64,000 bases of DNA from Axinella damicornis. Lineage: Eukaryota > Porifera > Demospongiae > Axinellida > Axinellidae. Below, piece after piece: positions 51,755-62,043 of this stretch. The stretch is taken from contig OZ007507.1 in NCBI GenBank assembly GCA_963931865.1, positions 19,139,523 to 19,203,522 on the forward strand, written 5' to 3'. Each line of letters begins with the position of its first letter. Position 1 is the first letter of the stretch. The translations under genes were made by a program, and so were the position numbers. The notes beneath the pieces are model-generated. The model was given only the letters and a program-made list of their open reading frames with translations, searched no databases and had not been told where the DNA came from.

Positions 51755-52148
51755 TTTGGGGTTGGAATGACCTGGGAGTGTACGCGTCTGGTCTGAGCTC
51801 TCCTCTTCCTCATGAGCATGACCTGGGAGTGTACACGTCTGGTCTGAGCTCTCCTCTCCCTCATGAACATGACCTGGGAGTGTACGCGTCTGGTCTGAGC
51901 TCTCCTCTCCCTCATGAACATGACCTGGGAGTGTACGCGTCTGGTCTGAGCTCTCCTCTCCCTTATGAGCATGACCTGGGAGTGTACGCGTCTGGTCTGA
52001 GCTCTCCTCTCCCTCATGAGCATGGCCTACAACAGTCCTCTCGTCAGCGGTCTCACCAGCTCCCGCCTCATTGCTCTGCCGCAGCAGCAGTTTGTGCAGT
52101 ACTGTCCGTCATGAAGAGCACCAGTACTTACTATTGGTCCATGCTACA
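51755..52148 (+). CDS. Candidate exon with five 17-residue repeats, unidentified gene
   Basis: Between acceptor TTAGTTTTGCAG and the strong donor CTACA/GTAAGTAAG one frame stays open for 394 bases (entry phase 1, exit phase 2). It contains five copies of a 51-base unit (17 codons, DLGVYASGLSSPLPHEH) and ends QQSSRQRSHQLPPHCSAAAA. Of the differences between copies, about half are silent (CTT/CTC, GAG/GAA) and the rest conservative or single (A/T, H/Y). The reverse strand is also open, so a non-coding minisatellite is the alternative. Confidence 0.35.
51777..52030. repeat. 51-bp tandem repeat, five copies
   Basis: Unit GAGTGTACGCGTCTGGTCTG-AGCTCTCC... with a length divisible by 3 and few changes. 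Lies inside candidate exon 51755-52148. Confidence 0.9.
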
Positions 52149-52952
52149 GTAAGTAAGTACAAAGGTCACGGTGTGTGACCGTCTTGCACGTCACTAATCT
52201 AACCCCGCCCCCCAAACATCCCTCTTCCGTTACTCCATCCACACATGCATGCACTCCACGCATGCATGCACACATGGTTTAGAATCTTGACAGTGAGGGA
52301 GGATAATCTATTTAATGCCCACCCTTCACATTAATTAACATTAGGTTGTAAACTTACAGCAGTTGCATCCATACATGGTAGTGTCGTTGACAAAACCACT
52401 ATTGTAGTTCAAAATGTTCCTTGTCCTTGAAGTACTTACTGCTAGGTCCCACTAAATTCATAGCTGTAAGCGAGCTTTGAACGTCACAACAATTTTGCAA
52501 AAAGTATACAATAACTATGTCTGGACAAAGGCACATAGAGTCACCGGACAGTTTCTCGCCAAATAGCCTTGTCAGGGAATATCCGGAATTTCTGTCCGCC
52601 CATTCCTTTGTCAGCACTACTTCTCGCTAGTGTCATGCCCTGTCTACATCTATCTATCCAGAATTGTGAAATTGAAAATATTGGGACAGTACATGTTGAT
52701 CGTCCCAACACTAATAGCGTCATTTAGCAGCTGATGAAAAACTGATTTCCACTAGTCAATGGCCTAAATATTTGCAACGCTAATCATAACCGTATATGGA
52801 GTGGATTGAATTCAATTTTTAGTGTGCTCTTACGTGCATGGTGCTTCATGGCATGTGCACTTGGAATGTGGCTTTGTTTTGTAAACAATTCACTTGGGCT
52901 CAACCCCTCCTTTCTTCAACACTGTGATGCTGTTGGCAGTGACTTGCATCAG

Positions 52953-53305
52953 TAATCTCATTCACAGGCCTACCCCATTTTCTGTTCTTGGGTTTGCATT
53001 GATAATACACTTTGTAATACACAGAAGCAGTAGAGCAGCGAAAAACGGGGATGGCCTGGTGACGTTGGGGGGTGGGGGTGGGGGGGGGGGGGGGGGGGGG
53101 GGGGGGGCTCAACCGCACACTGGCTGGATGGTGAACTGATCCAAGACCTGCTGAACCGACTATGGGCCCCATGCCCCTTACACCCACCTCACATCACCTG
53201 ACGTCACTCACATGATGAATGCTCCCAGGCCTTCCCTGCTTTTCCACATCCATGGCAATGCGAACCGAGGAACAAATAAACAGTGTAGGCCTGGGAACGA
53301 GGCTA
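52953..53305. mobile_element. TAGCCTCG-family element with G run
   Basis: The left arm is weak (CTCATTCACAGGCCTACCCC). The right ends GGCCTGGGAACGAGGCTA. Internal ATTTTCTGTTCTTGGGTTTG is inverted near 53254-53280 and related to 24659-24768. A long G-rich run (53067-53107) interrupts it. Confidence 0.5.
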
Positions 53306-53385
53306 CACATCCGGCTGGTCAACATCCTCGTGTTTCACCCGCCTCTCTCCTGACTGTCATGTCAAGCACGTCATTGTATTTGCAG

Positions 53386-53445
53386 GTCTGGGAACCTGTC
53401 ATGTCCTCTGATAATGCGCTCCTTCCAATTCTGCCTGCCAAATAG
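53386..53445 (+). CDS. Candidate terminal exon, unidentified gene
   Basis: Acceptor GTATTTGCAG is followed by VWEPVMSSDNALLPILPAK and TAG in phase 0. A phase-2 reading is also open somewhat longer, to a later stop, and would join to the donor at 52148. Neither resembles a known family, so this is a weak call. Confidence 0.2.
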   Translation, partial: VWEPVMSSDNALLPILPAK

Positions 53446-54242
53446 AGGGAATGAGGGTGTTGTGGAATTGGGGTGTGAGGAGCTTGTAGTCAGCTAGCTT
53501 ACAGTTTGGCCCAGCTAATGCACTCGTTGAAGCCTCAAGTCTTACTCTCATCTCAGGCATCCATACCTAGCCTCATTCCCAGGCAGCTTGTAGGCAGCTG
53601 GACCTCTTGTTGCTTGGCAACAACCCTCCCAGCAGGTAGTGGGAATGCCTCTAACTAGGTTAGTAGTAGGCTTCTGTTTACCCAGGGCAGATAGTGAGGT
53701 TAAGTTAGAGGGGGAGTATACATTGTATATATGATGTGTGTATTTGCCGTTGAGGTGATCACCATCTACCCAGCTGGTTCAGTATAGGTGCATGTATTTG
53801 TGTTGTGTACTAAGTTAGTTGCAAGGTTTAAGTTCACTTATGTTGTAGCGTCAGAGTGCGTATGTTGTGCAGCGCCCACTTTCCTACGCACGGAAGAGAA
53901 GGTTCGTCTTTGTGAAAGAGAGAGCTGTCTGCAGAAATGGACTTGTGTTCCGTGATGTGTGCGTCTCCGAACACCATGGTACATGATGTACTTACGATGC
54001 TCCCTCCCTCCCTCCCTCCCGGTTTTGAAACATCTCATTTGTATGCATACATGTACATACACATACATGAGAGGGCCATTGTGGTCTACACATGTCAGAC
54101 TATAACTTGGCACACTTGAGTGTCCGCACTTGGCACAGCAGTGGATTCAACTGTACAAAGCATGAGAAATACAAATGCATGACGACGGACACAAAGCAAC
54201 ATGAATTGTGATGTGGGTCTTATGGAGGTTGTTGATCAGCCC

Positions 54243-54593
54243 TAGCCTCGTTCCCAGGCCCGCGCACCGCTTTCGTTTCCTCACGTGTGTGACGTCGAGG
54301 GTAGAAAGGTGGTGGAAAGGACTTAATTGAACGTGGGCGAACTGGGGCTCAGAACAGCAAGAAGAGCAAAGGTACGAGGTAACTTACCACACATATCTAG
54401 CTAGCAGGGGGCCACTGTCATACACACCAAGAGTTGAACGTGTAGTATTGTTCAATACGCAAAACTTTGTCTTTTATGTTCTGAAAATTTTGGCCCATTT
54501 GTCAATTATGTAATGCTCACGCGAGCCCAGGATCTCCCCGCTTTTCCGTACTGCAAGCAACGAATAGCTGGGCGGGGCCTGGGAATGAGGCTA
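54243..54593. mobile_element. TAGCCTCG-family element with 9-bp target duplication
   Basis: A 351-bp copy with ends TAGCCTCGTTCCCAGGCC and GGCCTGGGAATGAGGCTA, flanked by GATCAGCCC (54234-54242) and GATGAGCCC (54594-54602). Its interior is the reverse of 46453-46850. Confidence 0.75.
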
Positions 54594-54915
54594 GATGAGC
54601 CCAGTTTCAAGTTTCCTCCCTCCCTCCCTCCCTCCCTCCCTGTCACCAATGAAGCCCAGAATGAAGTACTATGAGTTGCCATGCCCTGCTGCTGGTTGGC
54701 AAACCACTTTGTGGCAACCTCAGCACCTCCTTTCATGCTCTTGTCATCACCAATCATCTTTGATCAGCCATCTTTACATCTTTGATCAGCCATCTTTACA
54801 ATCGCCAGATCACCATATCAACCATGCTGTGCACAGATACTCAATAGGCTGATGCAGGACTAACAGTCCTAACATGATGGTAGTTACATTATCTAAGAAA
54901 CAGCTTCGAGATTCT

Positions 54916-55026
54916 TTGTCGGGCACCACCGCATGTGTATCTACCGTCTGTATACCTGATGTCACCACATGTGACCAGATCTCCAAGGCTCCCCCCCCCC
55001 CCCCTCTGTATTTGCATAACGAGGCT
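54916..55026. repeat. Partial TAGCCTCG-family copy
   Basis: GTGTATCTACCGTCTGTATA-CCTGATG, then CAGATCTCC, match the right arm of 29315-29722. A C14 run and AACGAGGCTA follow. Confidence 0.45.
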
Positions 55027-55139
55027 ACCAATGATGAAGGCAACTGCATGGTAGCCAAAGCGTTTGGTTCTTCATTGCCAAGCACATTAGCGTGAGGCAC
55101 TGAATGGGGGATCTATTTCTCGCTATGATTATACGTATG

Positions 55140-55420
55140 TACATACGTACCGGAACATGTCACGCTCAGGAATGTTGCTAAGAATGTTGCGGGTTTCCTG
55201 CCGGCCAGTTGAGTTTTTATTTGCGGCGAGGGCTCGACGGTACGAGTCTCAGATCAGTAGACGAGCGGTGCGTCGAAGGGCTTGCTGAGCTTGAGCAGCT
55301 ACATATGGAATCAAACAGCACCGTCGACATCGGTTTATACCGCAACTCCAGTATAGTCTCGATCGCGCCAGAGGCTAGGGTACAAGCGAGCATGAACAGT
55401 GAGTGTAATCGACATGTTTA
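55140..55420 (+). promoter_or_regulatory. Small CpG-dense segment with a candidate first exon
   Basis: CpG is unusually dense here relative to the surrounding 5 kb. An open frame crosses it, with ATG at 55305 (MESNSTVDIGLYRNSSIVSI...) and a GTGAGT donor after 55398 (exit phase 1). It could be the start of a plus-strand gene, but no acceptor-linked second exon was identified. Confidence 0.3.
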
Positions 55421-56145
55421 TCTCAGTTCCAGCTCCACACTCTCAAATTCACACTAGCTAGATCGATCATACTCGTAAGCACGTGGTTAGGTTACGCACG
55501 CGAGGCATGATGTGGATACATACTCCTATAGTAATCTGAATACTGTTGATGTGAATGGAAAAACACAAAATCTTGCATGAAATAAAAACACAAAAGACAC
55601 AAAATGAAAAAAACACATGAGAAAACAGCATCTTGCATGTACCGTAGTCTCTCGAATATTCGCCCATGGGGCAATGAACTTTAGTGGCTGCTCAAAGAGG
55701 GGGGTTGGGCATATTTTCATGAATGTCACACTCTGACCCATTTCGAAAGTAGGCCCACCTAAGTACAAAGCATGACAGGAGGATTAAGGTCCGACAATGT
55801 GGTGGGTTTTTGGTTATTTATTAACTAAACACTGATAGTATAATACATGATGGAATTGAAAGTCTGGTTTCGTTATAGTCCTCGTGGTTACATAGATATC
55901 CTGCCGTGGTGAAGTTGTCCAGCCTCATACATGTACATTGAGCATTACGAGGAAATGAGCAAGGGTACCAGGCTAGAAGTTGACCGCTTAACCATGTCAG
56001 GTTTAATGGGAGTGGAGTCAGGACCTCACTACCATAGTCCTCACTGGCACAAAATGGGTGGGAAGTCCTCAAAGCAAGGCTAGAAATGGTTCGACCATTC
56101 CAGGTGGTTTCTGAACCCAATCCTTTTGGTGACCCCTCCCCACTT

Positions 56146-56353
56146 TGGGTAGCAGTAGCCAGAATGAGATGCTAATTAGTACCCCCCTCAAGAGGAAAAA
56201 TGACCTGGCATTGTGGGAATTTGAGGCTGAGATTGGTGTAAGCTTGTTCAAACAGATGGCAAAAGTTCAACATGCTGTTACCCAGGGCCAAGAAGTGATG
56301 CAATCGCCGTTTGTTCTGTCTTCAGTAACTGTGTTAGGCAGAGACAATTAACA
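56146..56353 (+). CDS. Candidate terminal exon, unidentified
   Basis: After TTTGGGTAGCAG the frame reads SQNEMLISTPLKRKNDLALW, then EFEAEIGVSLFKQMAKVQHA, and continues to TAA at 56351-56353. Amphipathic, charged composition suggests real protein, but no family is recognised and no upstream partner exon was found. It may be a decayed copy of a multicopy gene. Confidence 0.22.
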
Positions 56354-56497
56354 GAGAGCTTATCAGATTCAGCGAGAGTGGCAGGCACTCAAGAGTCTTT
56401 GTTTTTGTAGAGCCTTTGTTGTAGACTGCACCCACGCAGCAGAGTCTCTGTAGACTATACTATGACACTGTCAGGGATGGTCAGGCGAGCTGCCGTG

Positions 56498-56700
56498 CTT
56501 AGAGCTGCGACCAGAGTCACAATCTGTAACCGTCCACCAACTGCTCATGACCACGCTGCAGAAATACAGTATATGCCACACCTACATCCGGGTCACAATC
56601 TGGCCACACCTACATCCGGGTCACAATCTGGCCACACCTACATCCGGGTCACAATCTGGCCACACCTACATCCGGGTCACAATCCCTGGTCGCAGCTCTA
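56498..56700. repeat. Family 2 foldback with a 28-bp tandem array between the arms
   Basis: CTTAGAGCTGCGACCAG (56498) and CTGGTCGCAGCTCTA (56686-56700) are inverted. Between them four copies of CACACCTACATCCGGGTCAC-AATCTGGC run from 56577. The arm sequence matches the element at 11006-11229. Confidence 0.65.
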
Positions 56701-57479
56701 GCTATGGTGCTCCCCCCTGGCGTGTCAAGAGCCTAACTGTGTAGTTCTGTGCTGCACTGCACCGAGCAGGCAGGAACAACCACCTTGTGAAATCTTTTCT
56801 AGCATGTGTTGCTGTTGTGAGCTTATGTCTATAATTTGATCTTGTAAATTTTCTTATAAGACAGTAGATATCCAACCAGTGGCAACTATATCTTGTGAGG
56901 TGCTGATATTCTCTGCGAAAGCAGCCTCAGGCAGGCTTCTCTTTGCTTGACGTTAGTTATTGCCTCATCGTTCCCAGCCTCCAGATGTGATGAGGAAGCC
57001 CAGTACGTTTTGTCACGTGAGAAACGTCACCGTTACATGTACAGGTATGTGTAGTACATATGCGATGTTCCCCGCTTATGAGGTACTTATACATGCACAG
57101 AGTTTCATGCAGGAGTGGAGACTTTAAACTCAAGCATGTAAATGCTTTGTATTATGACATCATACCTTTTGAATCTGGGGGGAGATCCCAGTGTGCCCTG
57201 TATGAAACCCTGATATGATTATGTGTAATACAAAGTGCGAACAGATGTAAAGCATGTACCAGGGAAAGTATTCACACTCGTAAGAATGTCAGTAGTTACG
57301 TAATATCTGTCAATGATGTGGCAATTACCACAATAGCCATAGTATTTTCAATCAATCAATCAATCAGTCAATCAAACTTTAATGTCACCTGCCAGGAGCA
57401 GCCAGCTCATGAGAGCTTATGAGACACGTGGTTTTACAACACACCGATAACGAACACAACACATAATATTATAGGCAGT

Positions 57480-57745
57480 CTACTTAATAGATCCAGTCTT
57501 TGCTCTGGTTCGCTGTGCTATAGGTGCATGTACAGCAGCTGCTACAGGCTTTGAAACAACTGGAGTCCAAGACACAGAGCTCAAAGTGTGACCCCTCCGG
57601 ATTTCTAGCCCTGGGATTCCACCCTTCACTTTGTACTGGACACCTCTAGCCTCGGCAACATCCAGCTCCTCATCACAATGTTGAAAACAAGTATTACAAG
57701 GTGAAAAGAACCGTCGGCGATATGGAGTAAATGAGCTTCTGTCAT
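57480..57745 (-). CDS. Unidentified open frame with paired cysteines
   Basis: On the minus strand, after a possible acceptor CACCTACAG, an 88-codon frame without internal ATG runs to TAG at 57482-57480. It contains YRRRFFSPCNTCFQHCDEEL, then VAEARGVQYKVKGGIPGLEI, and ends RTRAKTGSIK. The CxxC plus C and H spacing could bind zinc. Absence of a start codon means an exon, a pseudogene or a transposon-derived remnant. I do not recognise the family. Confidence 0.3.
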
Positions 57746-58285
57746 CTGTAGGTGTCTAGCTTACGTACGGCTAGTCCCATCTGACGCACTTGTCATGTGA
57801 CCACCATGCTGCCACACCCCTAGGCTTGTACCCAGACCCCACCCTCCCGAAAGAGGGTTTGGCGACTTTGCACAGAAACCTTGATCCAGGAAGTCACCGT
57901 TTTTCGTTTGAAATTCAGATTACCATGAAATTGTAGAAATTTCTCTTGCAATGCACCTATGGTGCAGCTGGCAATTGCCTATACCTGCTAAACTATGAAT
58001 ATTAATGAAGCCCGAGGATTTGCTGAAATCTGCCAGATGGATTTGCCGTACTGTGCTACCGGCTGGGCACGAGACTACCACAACCGTACATGTAGATGGT
58101 AGAGCGCTGATTCTTGGCGCGGCATTATTGCCTTGTTAGCCACAAAGCAAACCGGAAGATTATAGCCCTCAGTATTTGCGAGGTAGGAGCCGTGAGACGG
58201 TGTGGCTTGAAGTGTTTCTTGGGTCAGTATCCAGTAAACGGTTACATGGAGCACTTACTTTCCCATCTTCTCTCCAAATTCCACC

Positions 58286-58345
58286 TAGCCTCAGTGCCAG
58301 GCTCTCTCCTCCCTGTTTTTGAGGAGGGACCCTAGGACGAGGCTA
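58286..58345. mobile_element. 60-bp TAGCCTCG-type hairpin with imperfect target duplication
   Basis: TAGCCTCAGTGCCAGG ... CCTAGGACGAGGCTA with interior GGCTCTCTCCTCC/GGAGGAGGG. Flanks AATTCCACC and AAGTCCACG match at 7 of 9. Confidence 0.5.
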
Positions 58346-58924
58346 AAGTCCACGTGGACTAGGTGTTGGAATCTGACCAGCAATGGCGCTTGGCTTGTGT
58401 TTGGCTTTGCCATTGACCCAGAAGTCTCATTTTTACAATGTACACACACAACTGTTGAAATGTGACACTAGCTGTTGTGTGCACACCTGTCCTTCTCAGT
58501 TTGTACTGCTACAAATATAATTGCTACAAATATTGCATATCATTGGAAAAGGTGACCTCAAACCCCTTATTTGGCAGCTGCCTCATCACTATTTTTTTGC
58601 AAGCCTGCTATCATCCAAGTTGTGAAAACAAACCAGCTACACTGAAAAGCTCCTTGCTAATTTGCTGGTGTCCATTGGCGTCACTTCCACACATGCTCAA
58701 TGGCAAAGAATCTCAGGAGGTGGTCTTAAACAAGTGTCAATTTCCATCAACTATCTCGGCTATGTGATCAGACGAAGGGTTCTTTATTCCTTTGCTTGGT
58801 ATGTCTGCTAAGCCTCAGGTAGATGATGAAGTTTACTAGACAGCTGTTGACTGATCACTCTCTGAGTTTCAAATGTCCTGTGCTGCCTCAGTGTCGTTTG
58901 GGGGTACTTGGATGTGAGTGTGTC

Positions 58925-59310
58925 AGAAGTAGTGTTGTTTTAGTATTGCTATCCGAGTATTAGTTTAGTTATAGTTAGTTTTTGGATTCTGTGGACAGAT
59001 TTAGTTAGTTACAGTTATTGTTGTGCTCCTTCAGAAGCTTTTAGTTATAGTTTTAGTTAGTTAACTAAAATGGAAAAAGGCTGGCTAACTAAAAGGGTTT
59101 TAGTTTTAGTTAACTAAAAGAAAACTAGTGAAATTCACTGTTTTCATTTTAGTTTTAGTTGTTTGAGCCAACCAAACATTATAGTTAGTTATAGTTTAGT
59201 TTTGGATTTTCAGTATTGATTTAGTTAGTTATAGTTTTGATTAACTTGAAGTCAAAAACCCATACTAAAAGGGCATTTAGTTATTGTTATAGTTAACTAA
59301 AACAACACTA
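58925..59310. repeat. TTAGTTA/TAACTAAA palindromic low-complexity tract
   Basis: Dense TTTAGTTAGTTATAGTTTTA and complementary TAACTAAAA blocks allow extensive fold-back. No gene. Confidence 0.75.
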
Positions 59311-59489
59311 GTCAGAAGTTGGTGTGTCCTATGTGAGCATAGCCAAGTCACACACATTGAAATGCTAGAATAGTAATCTCTAGTAATCTCTAGTAATCTC
59401 TAGTATACTCTAGTAATCTCAACTAGTCCCTGGTAGTCTGTAGTGGTTCTACCCACCTCCTGTCTCATTCTGCCCAAGTGTCCTGTTAA

Positions 59490-60183
59490 GGTTACGGGAT
59501 ACCCAAATGTAATTAACGTCTGATTAATTAAGTGGGCGTGGCTTCCTAGTTTTGCAACTAATGTGGAGCTCGTTCTGGCTCACCCTAGTAAGCAAGGCTC
59601 ACGCACTATGAAGTACAAGAGATGTACCATTGGATGCTGCGGAGATCAGCGGTATAAGCGCTAGGGCACATGCACTGCGTGCAGTTATCGTACGACTCTG
59701 TTACAAAGATTTTTTGACGTCAAATTTTGCAGATAGAAAGGGACATTCAGAGCACAAATCGTACTTTATCGAGACCTACCTTGCCGATTGTGGTGACAGA
59801 GACCATAGTGAAAGCCCGGGGAGGTCTACGATGAGAGATAGAATCGACGGAAGTCGAAAGTGGAAGTCACAGAGGTCAAACCGTCCCCTTTTCAGCACGT
59901 ACTACTTCACGGAAAGAGCCGACTATCGCTGTTCAGCTGTCTCTGGCACTGCAACAGGTACCTCACTTTCACTCGCGGTAACAGCGCACACCCTACACTG
60001 AACGGCAGCGAAGACGTTTGACGTCGAAAATCAGTGGCCATCACGAACACGTCTTCACTATGGCAGGACAGCAGCTGCCTTGGTTAGGCGCATGCGTACA
60101 GGAAGTCACGCCCATTTAATTGGCCGAATACAGGAAGTCACGCCCACTTAATTACCTGATTAGTTATTGGGTATCCCGTAACC
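59490..60183. mobile_element. 694-bp non-autonomous DNA transposon with TTAA duplication
   Basis: The left end GGTTACGGGATACCCAA is inverted at the right (TTGGGTATCCCGTAACC). Subterminal GTGGGCGTGGCTTCCT pairs with AGGAAGTCACGCCCAC. Flanks are TTAA (59486-59489) and TTAA (60184-60187), as in piggyBac and Kolobok elements. A 123-codon frame inside (59630-60001) resembles nothing I know, and transposase is absent. Confidence 0.8.
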
Positions 60184-60891
60184 TTAAGCTACTTCAGGGG
60201 CACTTGAGTTGGCATGTACACACACTAGACCTTGCAGTGTTTGCCTGGTTGCTAGGCAGTTGCTATGGCCCTAGAGTGTGGATTACAGGCAGGAAGCGGC
60301 GCCCACACACTCTGCAGGAAAGAAAAAATATTCTTTTTTGTTTTTATGTCACCAAAGTCTGGGGAACAGGATAAGCCTCCCACACACTCTGTACAACCGG
60401 AGGGGATGCTGGTGTGAGTGTTTATACTGCTGGGCCACTAACAATTCCGTACTTCCTGGGTTGTTAATCTCTTGATTGTACCCTCTTCCTGGGCTTGTAA
60501 GGTTGTTGGTCTGTGGTGACTGGCACCTGGACCCAGTCTCCATTCCAATTTAATATCAAGACTTATCAATCTTTTACCTAATTAGCCTAATTAGCTCTCC
60601 ACTGTCTACAGTGTAGTGTTGCCACTTGAGGCAGCATACTTAAATTGGTTCTCAGTTCATTTTGATTTGGAATGTTGCATCTCCAATACAGAAGTTTATC
60701 ATGCAGGTCCTGGGCCCCATTAATGACATCATCACTGATAGTAGACTGTGTATGCCGGATGTTTTCCCAGCCCATCCCATTCAGTATTACCTGTGTAGCC
60801 TCGTTCCCAGGCCGTCTGCCAGTCGCACGCGCATCGCATACGTGACCTTTGAACCCTTGTCAGATAGCTGGCAGAAGGCCTGGTACCACTC

Positions 60892-61524
60892 TAGCCTCGT
60901 ACCCAGGCCTTCAATCGCGGGGGGAAGGCCTGGTATACACTGTTTGCGCATGCGCTTAATTTCCCCCAAAATCTTGGAAAATAGGATATCTCGGTATTCT
61001 TCCGTGAAACGATGATGTCGAATGACGTCTACGTTTACATTCCTAGAAGAACCGCAACGAACGACGAGTAGCAATCACGGCGTGCAAAAGTTCCAGTGGT
61101 AGTAGTTTCTCTGAGGCTCTTTCCTATGCTTTGCGAAGGCTGAAAATGACATGGATGACTGTGAAAGAAGAGCAGCGCTCCTCCATGAGAGCTGTGTACG
61201 AAGGCAGTGACGTGTTCGTGTGGCTAGCTACCTACTGGCTATGGCAAGAGCCTGTGCTACCAAGCGCTGCCTTTCCTCATGGACTAGCTACAAGAAGGGA
61301 CTTGTAGACAGTGGAAAGAGCTGTGGTGTGCTTGTTGTGAGCCCTTTGATCGCTCTCATGCACACGTGTACGGGTGTGTTTACGCAAACGTCATCGGTTA
61401 AGCCCAACCCATTCGCAAACGTCACAATTAAAATTGACGTAATATTCACATTTAAATTAAACGCATGCGCAAACAGTGTATACCAGGCCTTCCCCCCGCG
61501 ATTGAAGGCCTGGGTACGAGGCTA
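60892..61524. mobile_element. Inner TAGCCTCG-family element (B), nested in A, with 10-bp target duplication
   Basis: The arms TAGCCTCGTACCCAGGCCTT-CAATCGCG... and ...CGCGATTGAAGGCCTGGGTACGAGGCTA are inverted. GGTACCACTC flanks both sides (60882-60891 and 61525-61534). The arms carry an NRF1-like TGCGCATGCGC (60945-60955). The interior holds the RecQ-type fragment. Confidence 0.85.
61126..61370 (+). pseudogene. Decayed RecQ-type helicase fragment inside a transposon
   Basis: Frames here encode SSSFSEALSYALRRL and KEEQRSSMRAVYEGSDVFVW in one phase, then switch, ending with KKGLVDSGKSCGVLVVSPLI-ALM in another. The pieces align with the start of a RecQ-type helicase core (a FVWLPTG-like Walker A entry, then the VVSPL-ALM motif Ia). 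Two 4-base insertions, both duplications of GCTA (within 61230-61240 and 61284-61296), break the frame around the nucleotide-binding loop. The fragment lies between the arms of the element at 60892-61524. Confidence 0.55.
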
Positions 61525-62043
61525 GGTACCACTCCTACGTCATTTACAAGCAAAGTGGACACGGTTATGAAGCAACTCGACTACACGTATGCTTTCGAGT
61601 TTATATTGATACCACGAAGACAGCAACTTGATGCCAACTCAGCGCTAACGGCAATACAGCATGCACTAACGTTTGACTACTCAGGCGTAAGTCTTACCAA
61701 GCGCTTGGTAAGCTAGTCTGTAGAGGTAAGTTATTGTAGTTACCTAGGCTACTACAACCGTACAACAAGGAGTTCCATACCTGACGCCTCCAGTGGTCCA
61801 CCACGGTAGTGTAAAAGCCAACAATAACTCGCTAGGAAACCTGCCGTTAGCCCGTGAACTTCTGGCACGCCGCCATTTTACATGAAACCGTGTCCACCTA
61901 CGTCACAACCGTGTCCACTTAACTTGTAAATGACGTAGGAGTGGTACCAGGCCTTCTGCCAGCTATCTGACAAGGGTTCAAAGGTCACGTATGCGGTGCG
62001 CGCGCGACTGGCAGACGGCCTGGGAACGAGGCTATTACCTGTG

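Larger units (their letters stand above)
60796..62034. mobile_element. Outer TAGCCTCG-family element (A) with perfect 9-bp target duplication
   Basis: The left arm TAGCCTCGTTCCCAGGCCGT ... GGTACCACTC, broken by element B, resumes CTACGTCATTTACAAG. The right arm CTTGTAAATGACGTAGGAGT ... GGAACGAGGCTA is its inverse (about 110 bp). Flanks are TTACCTGTG (60787-60795) and TTACCTGTG (62035-62043). Confidence 0.85.

Noticed and set aside
59630..60001. 123-codon frame as a transposase
   Set aside because: No DDE/D motif or zinc-binding ends visible; the element is too short to be autonomous.
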